5,241 nt of DNA from Leclercia sp. UBA7405. Lineage in GTDB: Bacteria; Pseudomonadota; Gammaproteobacteria; Enterobacterales; Enterobacteriaceae. The notes beneath the pieces were generated by a model. That model ran no database searches and was not told the origin of the DNA. It saw only the letters and a program-made list of their open reading frames with translations. Below are positions 1 to 5,241 of the stretch, in pieces. Both the position numbers and the translations under genes were made by a program. The stretch's first letter is position 1, and each line of letters opens with the position of its first letter. Location of the stretch: contig DKMV01000201.1 of assembly GCA_002469605.1 (NCBI GenBank), positions 907 through 6,147 of the forward strand, written 5' to 3'.

Positions 1-540
1 AACGGCGCGGGGAAATCCACGCTGCTGCGCATTATGGCCGGGCTTCTTACTCCTTCTTCCGGCAGCGCGATCTTCAACGATGAACCAGTCGCGCAGCTGA
101 AAAACCGTCGGCGCGCCCGTCACCTGGGCATGCTGTTTCAGGAGGCGGAAAACCAGATTTTCCACAGCAGGGTTGCCGACGAGGTCGCCTTTGGCCTGAA
201 GCTGCAAAAATTACCGGCGGAAGAAATCACGCGTCGCACCCAGGCCGCGCTGCGGCTGTGCAAGCTGGAGGAGGTGGCCGACGCGCATCCCCTCGATCTA
301 CATACGGCCCAGCGGCGGATGGTGGCCGTCGCCAGCCTGGAGGCGATGGCGCCCGAGGTATTGCTGCTGGATGAACCGAGCCGGGATTTTGATAGCCACT
401 GGCTGACGGTATTTGAAAACTGGCTGGAGGTGTGCCGTCAGCGGGGAACCAGCGTCGTGGCGATCGGTCATGACCCGGCGTTTATCCGGCGCCATTTCGC
501 CCGCGTGGTTCGTCTGGAGGCGGGTCGTTTATCCCAATAA
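1..540 (+). CDS. ABC transporter ATP-binding protein, ECF-type, 5'-truncated by the window
   Basis: The reading frame is open from the first base and ends at TAA 538-540, giving 179 visible residues; the start lies outside. It opens inside the Walker A motif (NGAGKST, visible residues 1-7). The Q-loop follows in LGMLFQEAENQIF (residues 42-54), a form typical of energy-coupling-factor (ECF/EcfA) ATPases. Walker B with the catalytic glutamate is LLLDEP (121-126), and the switch histidine is in AIGHD (154-158). The signature motif expected as LSGGQ reads LHTAQ (100-104), and the D-loop reads SRDFD, so one half of the ATP site looks degenerate. By family knowledge such a protein sits on the cytoplasmic face and hydrolyses ATP to drive vitamin or metal-ion import with a T component and a substrate-binding S component. 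It could be the second half of a fused double ATPase (YkoD-like) or a stand-alone EcfA. The substrate cannot be told, because the partner genes would lie upstream. It converges on tktA with 42 bases between stop codons. Confidence 0.85.
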   Translation, partial: NGAGKSTLLRIMAGLLTPSSGSAIFNDEPVAQLKNRRRARHLGMLFQEAENQIFHSRVADEVAFGLKLQKLPAEEITRRTQAALRLCKLEEVADAHPLDLHTAQRRMVAVASLEAMAPEVLLLDEPSRDFDSHWLTVFENWLEVCRQRGTSVVAIGHDPAFIRRHFARVVRLEAGRLSQ

Positions 541-566
541 AAAAGGGCCGCTTGCGCGGCCCTTTC
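541..566. terminator. Bidirectional intrinsic terminator between the ABC gene and tktA
   Basis: A perfect 10-bp stem (AAAGGGCCGC at 542-551, GCGGCCCTTT at 556-565) closes a 4-base TTGC loop, right after the ABC gene stop and 17 bases beyond the tktA stop. On the minus strand the stem runs into six T (complement of A539-544), a strong terminator for tktA. On the plus strand the U-run is short and interrupted (TTTCTCT), so termination of the ABC gene is probably weaker. Placement between convergent genes fits a shared terminator. Confidence 0.88.
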
Positions 567-582
567 TCTGCTCTGCCGGTGA

Positions 583-2574
583 TTACAGCAGTTCTTTCGC
601 TTTCGCGACTACGTTCTCAACGGTGAAGCCAAACTCTTCACACAGCAGCTCCGCCGGCGCAGACTCACCGAAGGTGGTCATGCCAACGATAGCGCCGTTC
701 AGGCCCACATATTTGAACCAGTAGTCAGCGATACCCGCTTCGATAGCCACGCGGGCAGAAACGGCTTTCGGCAGCACGGATTCACGGTAGGCGGCATCCT
801 GTTTGTCGAACGCGTCGGTAGACGGCATGGAAACAACGCGCGCCTTCACGCCTTCGGCGGTCAGTTTTTCCCACGCGGCCACGGCCAGCTCAACTTCAGA
901 ACCGGTCGCGATGAAGATCAGCTCCGGCTGGCCAGCGCAATCTTTCAGCACATAACCACCGCGGGCGATGTTCGCCAGCTGCTCTTCGGTACGCTCCTGC
1001 TGGGCCAGGTTCTGACGGGAGAGGATCAGGGCGGTCGGGCCATCCTGACGCTCAACGCCATACTTCCACGCCACCGCAGATTCAACCTGGTCACACGGAC
1101 GCCAGGTGCTCATGTTCGGGGTGACGCGCAGAGAGGCAACCTGCTCTACCGGCTGGTGGGTCGGACCATCTTCGCCCAGACCGATGGAGTCGTGGGTGTA
1201 GACCATCACCTGACGCTGTTTCATCAGCGCGGCCATACGCACGGCGTTACGCGCGTACTCGACAAACATCAGGAAGGTAGAGGTATACGGCAGGAAACCA
1301 CCGTGCAGGGAGATACCGTTGGCAATCGCGGTCATACCAAATTCGCGCACGCCGTAATGGATGTAGTTACCGGCGGTATCTTCGTTGATCGCTTTAGAGC
1401 CGGACCAGATGGTCAGGTTAGAAGGCGCCAGGTCAGCGGAGCCGCCGAGGAATTCAGGCAGCAGCGGGCCAAAAGCTTCGATGGCGTTCTGGGATGCTTT
1501 ACGGCTGGCGATTTTAGCCGGGTTGGCCTGCAGCTTAGCAATGAACTCGTTCGCTTTGGCGTCGAAGTCTGCCGGCATATCGCCCTTCATACGACGGGTG
1601 AACTCTGCGGCTTCCTGCGGGAAGGCTTTCGCATAGGCGGCAAACTTCTCGTTCCAGGCGGACTCTTTTGCCTGACCCATCTCTTTGGCATCCCACTGAG
1701 CGTAGATCTCAGACGGGATTTCAAACGGGGCGTATTTCCAGCCCAGCTGCTCGCGGGTCAGCGCGATTTCAGCATCGCCCAGCGGCGCGCCGTGGGAATC
1801 GTGGGTGCCTGCTTTGTTCGGGGAGCCGAAGCCGATGATGGTTTTGCACATCAGCAGGGACGGTTTATCCGTTACCGCACGCGCTTCTTCTACCGCGCGT
1901 TTAATCGCGTCAGCATCGTGGCCGTCAACGCCACGCACTACGTGCCAGCCGTAGGCTTCGAAACGTGCAGCGGTATCGTCGGTGAACCAGCCTTCGATAT
2001 GGCCGTCAATGGAGATGCCGTTGTCGTCGTAGAAGGCAACCAGTTTGCCCAGCTTCAGGGTACCGGCCAGGGAGCACACTTCGTGAGAAATGCCTTCCAT
2101 CATGCAGCCATCGCCGAGGAACGCGTAGGTAAAGTGGTCAACGATGTCGTGGCCCGGACGGTTGAACTGCGCTGCCAGGGTTTTCTCGGCAATCGCCATG
2201 CCCACGGCGTTAGCAATACCCTGTCCCAGCGGACCGGTAGTGGTTTCAACGCCTGCGGTGTAGCCCACTTCCGGGTGGCCCGGGGTTTTGGAGTGCAGCT
2301 GGCGGAAGTTCTTGAGTTCTTCAATCGGCAGATCGTAGCCGGTGAGGTGCAGCAGGCTGTAAATCAGCATAGAGCCGTGGCCGTTAGACAGTACGAAACG
2401 GTCGCGGTCAGCCCATGACGGGTTTTGCGGGTTGTGGTTCAGGAAATCACGCCACAGGACTTCGGCAATGTCAGCCATGCCCATCGGGGCGCCCGGGTGA
2501 CCGGATTTGGCTTTTTGTACTGCGTCCATGCTCAGCGCACGAATAGCATTTGCAAGCTCTTTACGTGAGGACAT
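583..2574 (-). CDS. tktA: Transketolase 1, TktA
   Basis: This encodes a cytosolic thiamine-diphosphate enzyme of the non-oxidative pentose phosphate pathway. It moves two-carbon ketol units from xylulose 5-phosphate to ribose 5-phosphate or erythrose 4-phosphate. The 663-residue product equals the length of E. coli TktA and starts [10 protein letters not shown] as that protein does. The N-terminal domain has [10 protein letters not shown] with H26, H66 in SNGHGS, H100 in TPGHPE, the diphosphate/metal motif beginning GDG at 154-156 and ending at N185 (FYDDN), and H261 in THDSHG. The middle domain has R358, SNLT at 385-388, catalytic E411 in GVREFGM, and D469 and H473 in [10 protein letters not shown]520 and a C-terminal domain from about residue 540 complete it. 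All expected catalytic and cofactor residues are present. The frame is open upstream to an ATG at 2655, but the 663-residue start at 2574 is chosen because it matches the family and has a Shine-Dalgarno site. It diverges from loiP and ends at the shared terminator. TktA is preferred over TktB from sequence resemblance and the loiP neighbour. Confidence 0.98.
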   Translation of the reverse strand: MSSRKELANAIRALSMDAVQKAKSGHPGAPMGMADIAEVLWRDFLNHNPQNPSWADRDRFVLSNGHGSMLIYSLLHLTGYDLPIEELKNFRQLHSKTPGHPEVGYTAGVETTTGPLGQGIANAVGMAIAEKTLAAQFNRPGHDIVDHFTYAFLGDGCMMEGISHEVCSLAGTLKLGKLVAFYDDNGISIDGHIEGWFTDDTAARFEAYGWHVVRGVDGHDADAIKRAVEEARAVTDKPSLLMCKTIIGFGSPNKAGTHDSHGAPLGDAEIALTREQLGWKYAPFEIPSEIYAQWDAKEMGQAKESAWNEKFAAYAKAFPQEAAEFTRRMKGDMPADFDAKANEFIAKLQANPAKIASRKASQNAIEAFGPLLPEFLGGSADLAPSNLTIWSGSKAINEDTAGNYIHYGVREFGMTAIANGISLHGGFLPYTSTFLMFVEYARNAVRMAALMKQRQVMVYTHDSIGLGEDGPTHQPVEQVASLRVTPNMSTWRPCDQVESAVAWKYGVERQDGPTALILSRQNLAQQERTEEQLANIARGGYVLKDCAGQPELIFIATGSEVELAVAAWEKLTAEGVKARVVSMPSTDAFDKQDAAYRESVLPKAVSARVAIEAGIADYWFKYVGLNGAIVGMTTFGESAPAELLCEEFGFTVENVVAKAKELL

Positions 2575-2579
2575 TTTGA

Positions 2580-2583
2580 CTCC
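2580..2583 (-). promoter_or_regulatory. Ribosome binding site of tktA
   Basis: On the minus strand GGAG lies five bases before the ATG at 2574, within CTGGAGTCAAAATG. It decides the start: the in-frame ATG at 2655 would add 27 residues ([12 protein letters not shown]...) that are not part of known transketolases. Confidence 0.8.
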
Positions 2584-2653
2584 AGATCGGACTGTTAAAG
2601 GCCATACCCTTGACGACAGCGCGTTTTGGGCTACGCCGGAAAAAAGTGCCAAC

Positions 2654-2682
2654 AATGTAACCCAAGCGACAAAGCATGTACA
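2654..2682 (-). promoter_or_regulatory. Candidate sigma-70 promoter of tktA
   Basis: Read on the minus strand, TGTACA (2682-2677, four of six matches to TTGACA), a 17-base spacer and TACATT (2659-2654, four of six matches to TATAAT) form a plausible promoter. Transcription would start near 2647 and leave a leader of about 70 bases. An alternative -35, TTAACA, at 2704-2699 has a poorer -10 (TGTACA, three of six) 17 bases further on. Neither is proven; both are consensus matches by eye. Confidence 0.4.
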
Positions 2683-2767
2683 TGGAGCATTCTTTTGCCT
2701 GTTAAGAAATCTCTGGAACAGGTTCGCATGTTGCGCAATCTTCTCGCCCGCCCTTCTTTATATTCTT

Positions 2768-2773
2768 TATACT
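2768..2773 (+). promoter_or_regulatory. Candidate -10 element for loiP
   Basis: TATACT, a five-of-six match to the sigma-70 -10 box, lies 74 bases before the loiP start in the divergent region. No convincing -35 box occurs 15-19 bases upstream (the stretch is CGCCCG-like). The promoter would therefore depend on an activator or on a sigma factor tolerant of a missing -35, such as sigma-S, which also favours TATACT. A second AT-rich hexamer, TATATT at 2759-2764, is an alternative. Confidence 0.35.
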
Positions 2774-2780
2774 GAGTAAA

Positions 2781-2804
2781 ACTCCGGCAGCGCTGCGCTG
2801 GAGT
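2781..2804 (+). repeat. Hairpin in the presumed loiP leader
   Basis: ACTCC (2781-2785) pairs with GGAGT (2800-2804), and the stem continues with a G-T wobble and two further pairs (G2787-C2798, C2788-G2797). Its centre holds the self-complementary GCAGCGCTGC (2787-2796). If transcription starts about seven bases after TATACT, this hairpin would sit at the very 5' end of the loiP mRNA. It lacks a T-run, so it is not a simple terminator. It could instead be a protein-binding palindrome. Confidence 0.45.
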
Positions 2805-2847
2805 ACTTTCAGAATTTATCGAATTTAACGGGTACGGAAGCAACATA

Positions 2848-3606
2848 ATGAAAATGCGTACAATTGCGCTGGCTCTGGGCACCACTATCCTGCTGAGCGG
2901 CTGTCAGAACATGGATTCAAACGGCCTGATGAGCTCCGGAGCCGAGGCTTTCCAGGCCTACTCCCTGAGCGATGAGCAGGTCAAAACCTTAAGTGATGAA
3001 GCCTGTAAAGAGATGGACGGTAAAGCGACTATCGCGCCGGCCAGCAGCACCTATACCCAGCGCCTGAACAAGATTGCCTCCGCGCTTGGCGATAACATTA
3101 ACGGCCAGCCGGTGAACTACAAGGTGTACATGGAGAAGGACGTTAACGCCTTCGCCATGGCTAACGGCTGTATCCGCGTCTACAGCGGGCTGATGGATAT
3201 GATGACCGACAACGAAGTGGAAGCGGTTATCGGCCACGAAATGGGCCACGTGGCGCTCGGCCACGTGAAGCGCGGCATGCAGGTAGCGCTGGGCACCAAC
3301 GCCGTTCGCGTGGCCGCCGCCTCTGCCGGCGGGATCGTCGGTAGCCTGTCGCAGTCGCAGCTGGGCGATCTGGGCGAGAAACTGGTGAACTCACAGTTCT
3401 CCCAGCGCCAGGAATCTGAGGCCGATGACTACTCCTACGATCTGTTGCGCAAACGCGGTATTAATCCGTCGGGCTTAGCCACCAGCTTCGAGAAGCTGGC
3501 GAAGCTGGAAGCGGGTCGTTCAAGCTCGATGTTTGACGATCACCCGGCCTCTGCCGAGCGCGCGCAGCACGTGCGCGACCGTATGGCGGCTGACGATATT
3601 AAATAA
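2848..3606 (+). CDS. loiP: Outer-membrane lipoprotein metalloprotease LoiP (YggG), M48 family
   Basis: The 252-residue product matches the length of E. coli LoiP/YggG. It begins with a lipoprotein signal: positively charged MKMR, a hydrophobic stretch, then the lipobox LSGC with lipidated C19. Position +2 is Gln rather than Asp, so Lol sorting to the outer membrane is expected. The zinc site is HEMGH (H130, E131, H134), with the third ligand most likely E189 in the ExxxD motif E-S-E-A-D (189-193), as in M48 proteases such as BepA. C53 and C108 are the only other cysteines and could form a disulfide in the periplasm. A DHP...ER motif (231-238) near the C-terminus is common in secreted M48 members. 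In E. coli LoiP is known to cleave Phe-Phe bonds, to be linked to low ionic strength, and to depend on BepA (YfgC) for placement. CGGAAG at 2835-2840 is a Shine-Dalgarno site seven bases before the ATG. It diverges from tktA and is followed by its own terminator, so it is probably monocistronic. Confidence 0.95.
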   Translation: MKMRTIALALGTTILLSGCQNMDSNGLMSSGAEAFQAYSLSDEQVKTLSDEACKEMDGKATIAPASSTYTQRLNKIASALGDNINGQPVNYKVYMEKDVNAFAMANGCIRVYSGLMDMMTDNEVEAVIGHEMGHVALGHVKRGMQVALGTNAVRVAAASAGGIVGSLSQSQLGDLGEKLVNSQFSQRQESEADDYSYDLLRKRGINPSGLATSFEKLAKLEAGRSSSMFDDHPASAERAQHVRDRMAADDIK

Positions 3607-3611
3607 GACCC

Positions 3612-3637
3612 AGGGAGGCGTTCGCGCCCCCTTTTTT
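3612..3637 (+). terminator. Intrinsic terminator of loiP
   Basis: Five bases after the loiP stop, AGGGAGGCG (3612-3620) pairs with CGCCCCCTT (3625-3633) around a TTCG tetraloop, with one A-C mismatch at 3616/3629 and one G-T wobble. Six T follow (3632-3637). This is a standard rho-independent terminator and separates loiP from the porin gene. Confidence 0.9.
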
Positions 3638-3650
3638 ATTTCGCACCAAT

Positions 3651-3686
3651 TGCTAAATTAATCGCACAGATCGTTAATATTTAGCA
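3651..3686. repeat. Inverted repeat TGCTAAAT/ATTTAGCA
   Basis: Perfect 8-base arms at 3651-3658 and 3679-3686 are separated by 20 bases, 28 bases centre to centre. Inner bases (TAA 3659-3661 with TTA 3674-3676) can extend pairing past a two-base bulge. It begins 13 bases after the loiP terminator T-run. It may be an operator for the porin gene or a second RNA hairpin after loiP; no T-run follows it. Confidence 0.5.
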
Positions 3687-3692
3687 CCTGCG

Positions 3693-3711
3693 CTGAAATT
3701 AATTAATTCAG
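3693..3711. repeat. AT-rich near-palindrome
   Basis: CTGAA (3693-3697) and TTCAG (3707-3711) flank a core in which TTAATTAA is self-complementary, with one extra A breaking full symmetry. The form is that of a dimeric regulator site. In an AT-rich region such palindromes can also arise by chance, apart from the CTGAA/TTCAG ends. Confidence 0.35.
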
Positions 3712-3751
3712 GCTTTGTTGTTGTCGTAGTGAAATATAGTAAAAGAAAAAT

Positions 3752-3790
3752 CTTCTGCCGTTTATATCGCTGGCAGTCTCCCTTCTGCCA
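3752..3790. repeat. Direct repeat CTTCTGCC with an intervening complementary GGCAG
   Basis: CTTCTGCC occurs at 3752-3759 and 3782-3789, 30 bases apart (near three helical turns). Between them TGGCAG (3771-3776) can pair with CTGCCA of the second copy (3785-3790, 8-base loop) or its GGCAG with CTGCC of the first copy (3755-3759, 12-base loop), so the two hairpins exclude each other. On DNA this could be repeated half-sites of one regulator; on RNA, alternative folds. Confidence 0.45.
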
Positions 3791-3834
3791 AAATATAAAA
3801 TAGTCCAGCCCCTGATACTATACGCGACAGCTCA

Positions 3835-3857
3835 GGCGGCGCGGCCCGCCGCCGCGC
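3835..3857. repeat. GC-only inverted repeat in the porin upstream region
   Basis: GGCGGCG (3835-3841) pairs with CGCCGCC (3847-3853) around five bases. A competing hairpin pairs GCGCGGC (3839-3845) with GCCGCGC (3851-3857). The block contains no A or T and stands out in AT-rich surroundings. No T-run follows, so it does not look like a terminator. It lies about 15 bases past the -10-like TACTAT (3816-3821) and would fall at the start of a transcript from there. Confidence 0.5.
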
Positions 3858-3895
3858 GTCACATAATGATTGCATTCACCGGGCATTCGGGTAAC

Positions 3896-3928
3896 TATCA
3901 AATACGCAACAATTCAATTTGATATTAT
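3896..3928 (+). promoter_or_regulatory. Inverted repeat overlapping an extended -10 element before the porin start
   Basis: TATCAAAT (3896-3903) and ATTTGATA (3917-3924) are perfect 8-base inverted arms with 21 bases between centres, about two helical turns. The right arm overlaps TG-A-TATTAT (3920-3928), an extended -10 with five of six matches. A protein bound here would block that promoter. The start point near 3935 would give a leader of only about 15 bases. If transcription begins further upstream, the same repeat forms a hairpin just before the ribosome binding site. Confidence 0.45.
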
Positions 3929-3949
3929 CCAGAAAGAGAAGTTCCCTCA

Positions 3950-5218
3950 GTGAAAAAAGAATTATCGTTAATTGCATTAAGTTTATTCGCCGCTATTCCC
4001 GCCGTAGCCAGCCAACAATCCGACAGCCAGGGTTTTATTGACGACAGCCATTTAGATCTGTTTTTACGTAACGCTTATATTAACCGCGACTATCATCAGG
4101 GCCAGCAGGACAAAGCCGAATGGGGCCAGGGCATCGTTGCCACCTTCCAGTCTGGCTATACCGAAGGGCTGGTAGGCTTTGGCGTGGACGGCATCGCCCA
4201 GTATGGCGTACGCCTGGACGGCGGTCGCGGCAAGAGCGGCGCGGGCGGTATCGACTTCTTTAAGCAGGATGACGATGGCCGGGCGAAGTCCGACCTGGCG
4301 AAGTTTGGCGCCACCGCCAAAATGCGCATCTCCAATACCGTGCTGAGCTACGGTACCCAGCGCCCTGAGCTGCCCATTATCAACTCAGACGCCTCCCGCC
4401 TGCTGTTTGAGAGCTATACCGGCGCCATGCTCACTTCAAAAGAGCTCGACGGGCTCGAAGTGAACGCGGGCTACTTTACCGATGAGCAGCGTAAAAGCGA
4501 CGATCGCCACGACAGCGGGCTCAAAAGCCTCTCCTTTGGCGGCGCGAGCTATCAGTTTAACGACCAGTTCAGCGGCGCGCTCTACGCCTCCCACGTGGAA
4601 GAGGTGCTGAACAAACAGTACCTGGGCCTGAACTTCAAACAGCCGTTCAGTACCGGCCAGCAGCTGGTACTGGATTTCAACGGCTATAACTCCCGTCTGG
4701 ATCAGGGCTACGCTAACGATCTGAATACCGGTCGCAGCAACAGCATCTGGAGCCTGGCGGCGAGCTATATCTGGGATATTCACACCTTTAAGGTAGCGTA
4801 CCAGCAGAGCAGCGGCAGCACCGGTTATCACTACGGCAGCTACCGTGACCAGGGCGGCGTGGGCGATGGCGGCAACACCATCTGGCTGGCGAACTCCTAC
4901 TGGTCTGATTTTAACGGCGAAGACGAACGCTCCTGGCAGGCCTCTTACGGGCTGGACTTTGCCGGCCTCGGCTTACCGGGTCTGAGCTGGACCACCGCCT
5001 ACGTGCGCGGCGATAACATCAAGACCGCTGAAACCAGCAACGGCAAAGAGCATGAGTGGTTCAACCAGGTGCAGTACCAGGTGCAGGATGGCCCGGCCAA
5101 AGATCTGAAGCTGAAGCTGCGTTACTCCGTGCTGCGTGTTTCCAGCAACGCCAGCGATTACAACGTGGGCGGCAACGAAGTTCGCGTGTTTGCGGAATAT
5201 CCGTTGAATCTGTTCTAA
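3950..5218 (+). CDS. OprD-family outer-membrane porin
   Basis: The 422-residue product starts at GTG; no in-frame ATG fits, and the chosen start gives a complete Sec signal peptide (MKKE, a hydrophobic stretch, then A-V-A at 18-20 with likely cleavage before S21). The mature part, about 402 residues, has no cysteine, alternates polar and hydrophobic residues as in a beta-barrel, and ends in Phe, the usual outer-membrane C-terminus recognised by BAM. Segments resembling pseudomonad OprD occur at 28-48 (GFIDDS...LFLRN...NRDY), 58-80 (WGQG...QSGYTEG...GFGVD), 267-280 (WSLAASYIWDIHTF), 313-337 (LANS...SDFNG...SWQASY) and 381-391 (GPAKDLKLKLR). Members form 18-stranded channels selective for amino acids, sugars or other small carboxylates; the substrate here is unknown. 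The enteric chitoporin ChiP is in the same family but longer (about 468 residues), so this is probably a different subgroup. The first dozen codons are AT-rich (aaa aaa gaa tta), unlike the rest, as is common near starts of secreted-protein genes. It is likely transcribed alone. Confidence 0.9.
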   Translation: MKKELSLIALSLFAAIPAVASQQSDSQGFIDDSHLDLFLRNAYINRDYHQGQQDKAEWGQGIVATFQSGYTEGLVGFGVDGIAQYGVRLDGGRGKSGAGGIDFFKQDDDGRAKSDLAKFGATAKMRISNTVLSYGTQRPELPIINSDASRLLFESYTGAMLTSKELDGLEVNAGYFTDEQRKSDDRHDSGLKSLSFGGASYQFNDQFSGALYASHVEEVLNKQYLGLNFKQPFSTGQQLVLDFNGYNSRLDQGYANDLNTGRSNSIWSLAASYIWDIHTFKVAYQQSSGSTGYHYGSYRDQGGVGDGGNTIWLANSYWSDFNGEDERSWQASYGLDFAGLGLPGLSWTTAYVRGDNIKTAETSNGKEHEWFNQVQYQVQDGPAKDLKLKLRYSVLRVSSNASDYNVGGNEVRVFAEYPLNLF

Positions 5219-5241
5219 TTATTTTCCCCTCACCCCGGCCC
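5219..5241. other. Non-coding edge after the porin, possible start of a terminator or interspersed repeat
   Basis: The 23 bases after the porin stop read TTATTTTCCCCTCACCCCGGCCC. CCCTCACCCCGGCCC resembles the left arm of hairpin repeats common between genes in Enterobacter and Klebsiella, where a GGGAGAGGG-like right arm follows. The right arm is beyond the window, so this is recollection of a pattern and not demonstrated. Confidence 0.3.

Larger units (their letters stand above)
3638..3949 (+). promoter_or_regulatory. AT-rich, repeat-dense control region upstream of the porin gene
   Basis: This stretch of about 310 bases holds no credible gene. It is visibly richer in A and T than the flanking coding DNA, apart from a G/C-only block at 3835-3858. 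It contains several inverted repeats listed separately, two extended -10-like elements (TGATACTAT at 3813-3821 and TGATATTAT at 3920-3928) and AT-rich hexamers at 3794-3801 (TATAAA, TAAAAT). No good -35 box accompanies any of them. Weak promoters with several operator-like sites suggest regulated expression of the porin, possibly with nucleoid-protein silencing; that is inference. A Shine-Dalgarno-like AGAGAAG lies at 3935-3941, eight bases before the GTG start. Confidence 0.6.

Noticed and set aside
1156..2418. A 420-codon open frame on the plus strand, opposite tktA
   Set aside because: It lies wholly inside tktA, whose identity is certain. The predicted protein is rich in His, Val, Arg and Gly with no recognisable domain, as expected for the antisense shadow of a GC-rich, strongly codon-biased gene.
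2575..2655. N-terminal extension of tktA to an upstream ATG
   Set aside because: The added 27 residues do not belong to transketolases, and a good Shine-Dalgarno site precedes the family-standard start at 2574.
2715..2745. Possible sigma-E promoter for loiP (GGAACA near 2715)
   Set aside because: The -35 only partly matches GGAACTT, and the expected -10 (TCTGA/TCAAA) is poorly matched by TCTTC at the right distance.
2771..2800. CpxR box suggested by GTAAA near 2776
   Set aside because: Only a single half-site is present; no second GTAAA at the required spacing.
3848..3863. Possible CRP site ending in TCACA at 3859-3863
   Set aside because: The left half (TGTGA) is absent; the matching position is all G and C.
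4436..4831. A 131-codon open frame on the minus strand inside the porin gene
   Set aside because: Shadow of the porin coding strand; no separate ribosome site or family resemblance.
1..5241. CRISPR array, tRNA/rRNA gene, insertion sequence or toxin-antitoxin pair
   Set aside because: No regularly spaced repeats, transposase motif, RNA-gene pattern or pair of small overlapping genes was seen; the coding regions are fully explained by four known families.

Overview
The window looks like chromosomal DNA of an enterobacterium (order Enterobacterales), most likely the Enterobacter/Klebsiella/Kosakonia side of the family. The transketolase is almost residue-for-residue the Escherichia coli TktA type and has the same length. 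The loiP (yggG) gene lies divergently beside it, as in E. coli. Coding DNA is GC-rich, while an OprD-type porin not found at this place in E. coli K-12 follows loiP. The genus is an inference; no species can be named from this sequence alone.

Layout: (1) 1-540, plus strand: the 3' part of an ABC ATPase gene, entered at its Walker A motif and resembling the ATPases of energy-coupling-factor (ECF) vitamin/metal transporters. (2) 542-565: a 10-bp-stem hairpin between two convergent genes, probably a shared bidirectional terminator. (3) 583-2574, minus strand: tktA, complete. (4) 2575-2847: divergent intergenic region with a candidate tktA promoter, a TATACT -10-like element for loiP and a hairpin in the likely loiP leader. 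(5) 2848-3606, plus strand: loiP, an outer-membrane lipoprotein zinc protease, followed by a strong intrinsic terminator. (6) 3638-3949: an AT-rich non-coding stretch crowded with inverted and direct repeats, the likely control region of the next gene. (7) 3950-5218, plus strand: a complete OprD-family outer-membrane porin with a GTG start. (8) The last 23 bases are non-coding and may be the edge of a terminator or interspersed repeat.

The genes do not form one pathway. TktA is cytosolic central carbon metabolism, LoiP is envelope protein quality control, the porin is outer-membrane uptake, and the ABC ATPase would power import across the inner membrane. loiP is separated from the porin by a terminator and over 300 bases, so they are probably independent units. 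I see no sign of a novel multi-gene system, CRISPR array, RNA gene or insertion sequence. The least explained parts are the repeat-rich region upstream of the porin and the degenerate ABC signature motif of the first gene.
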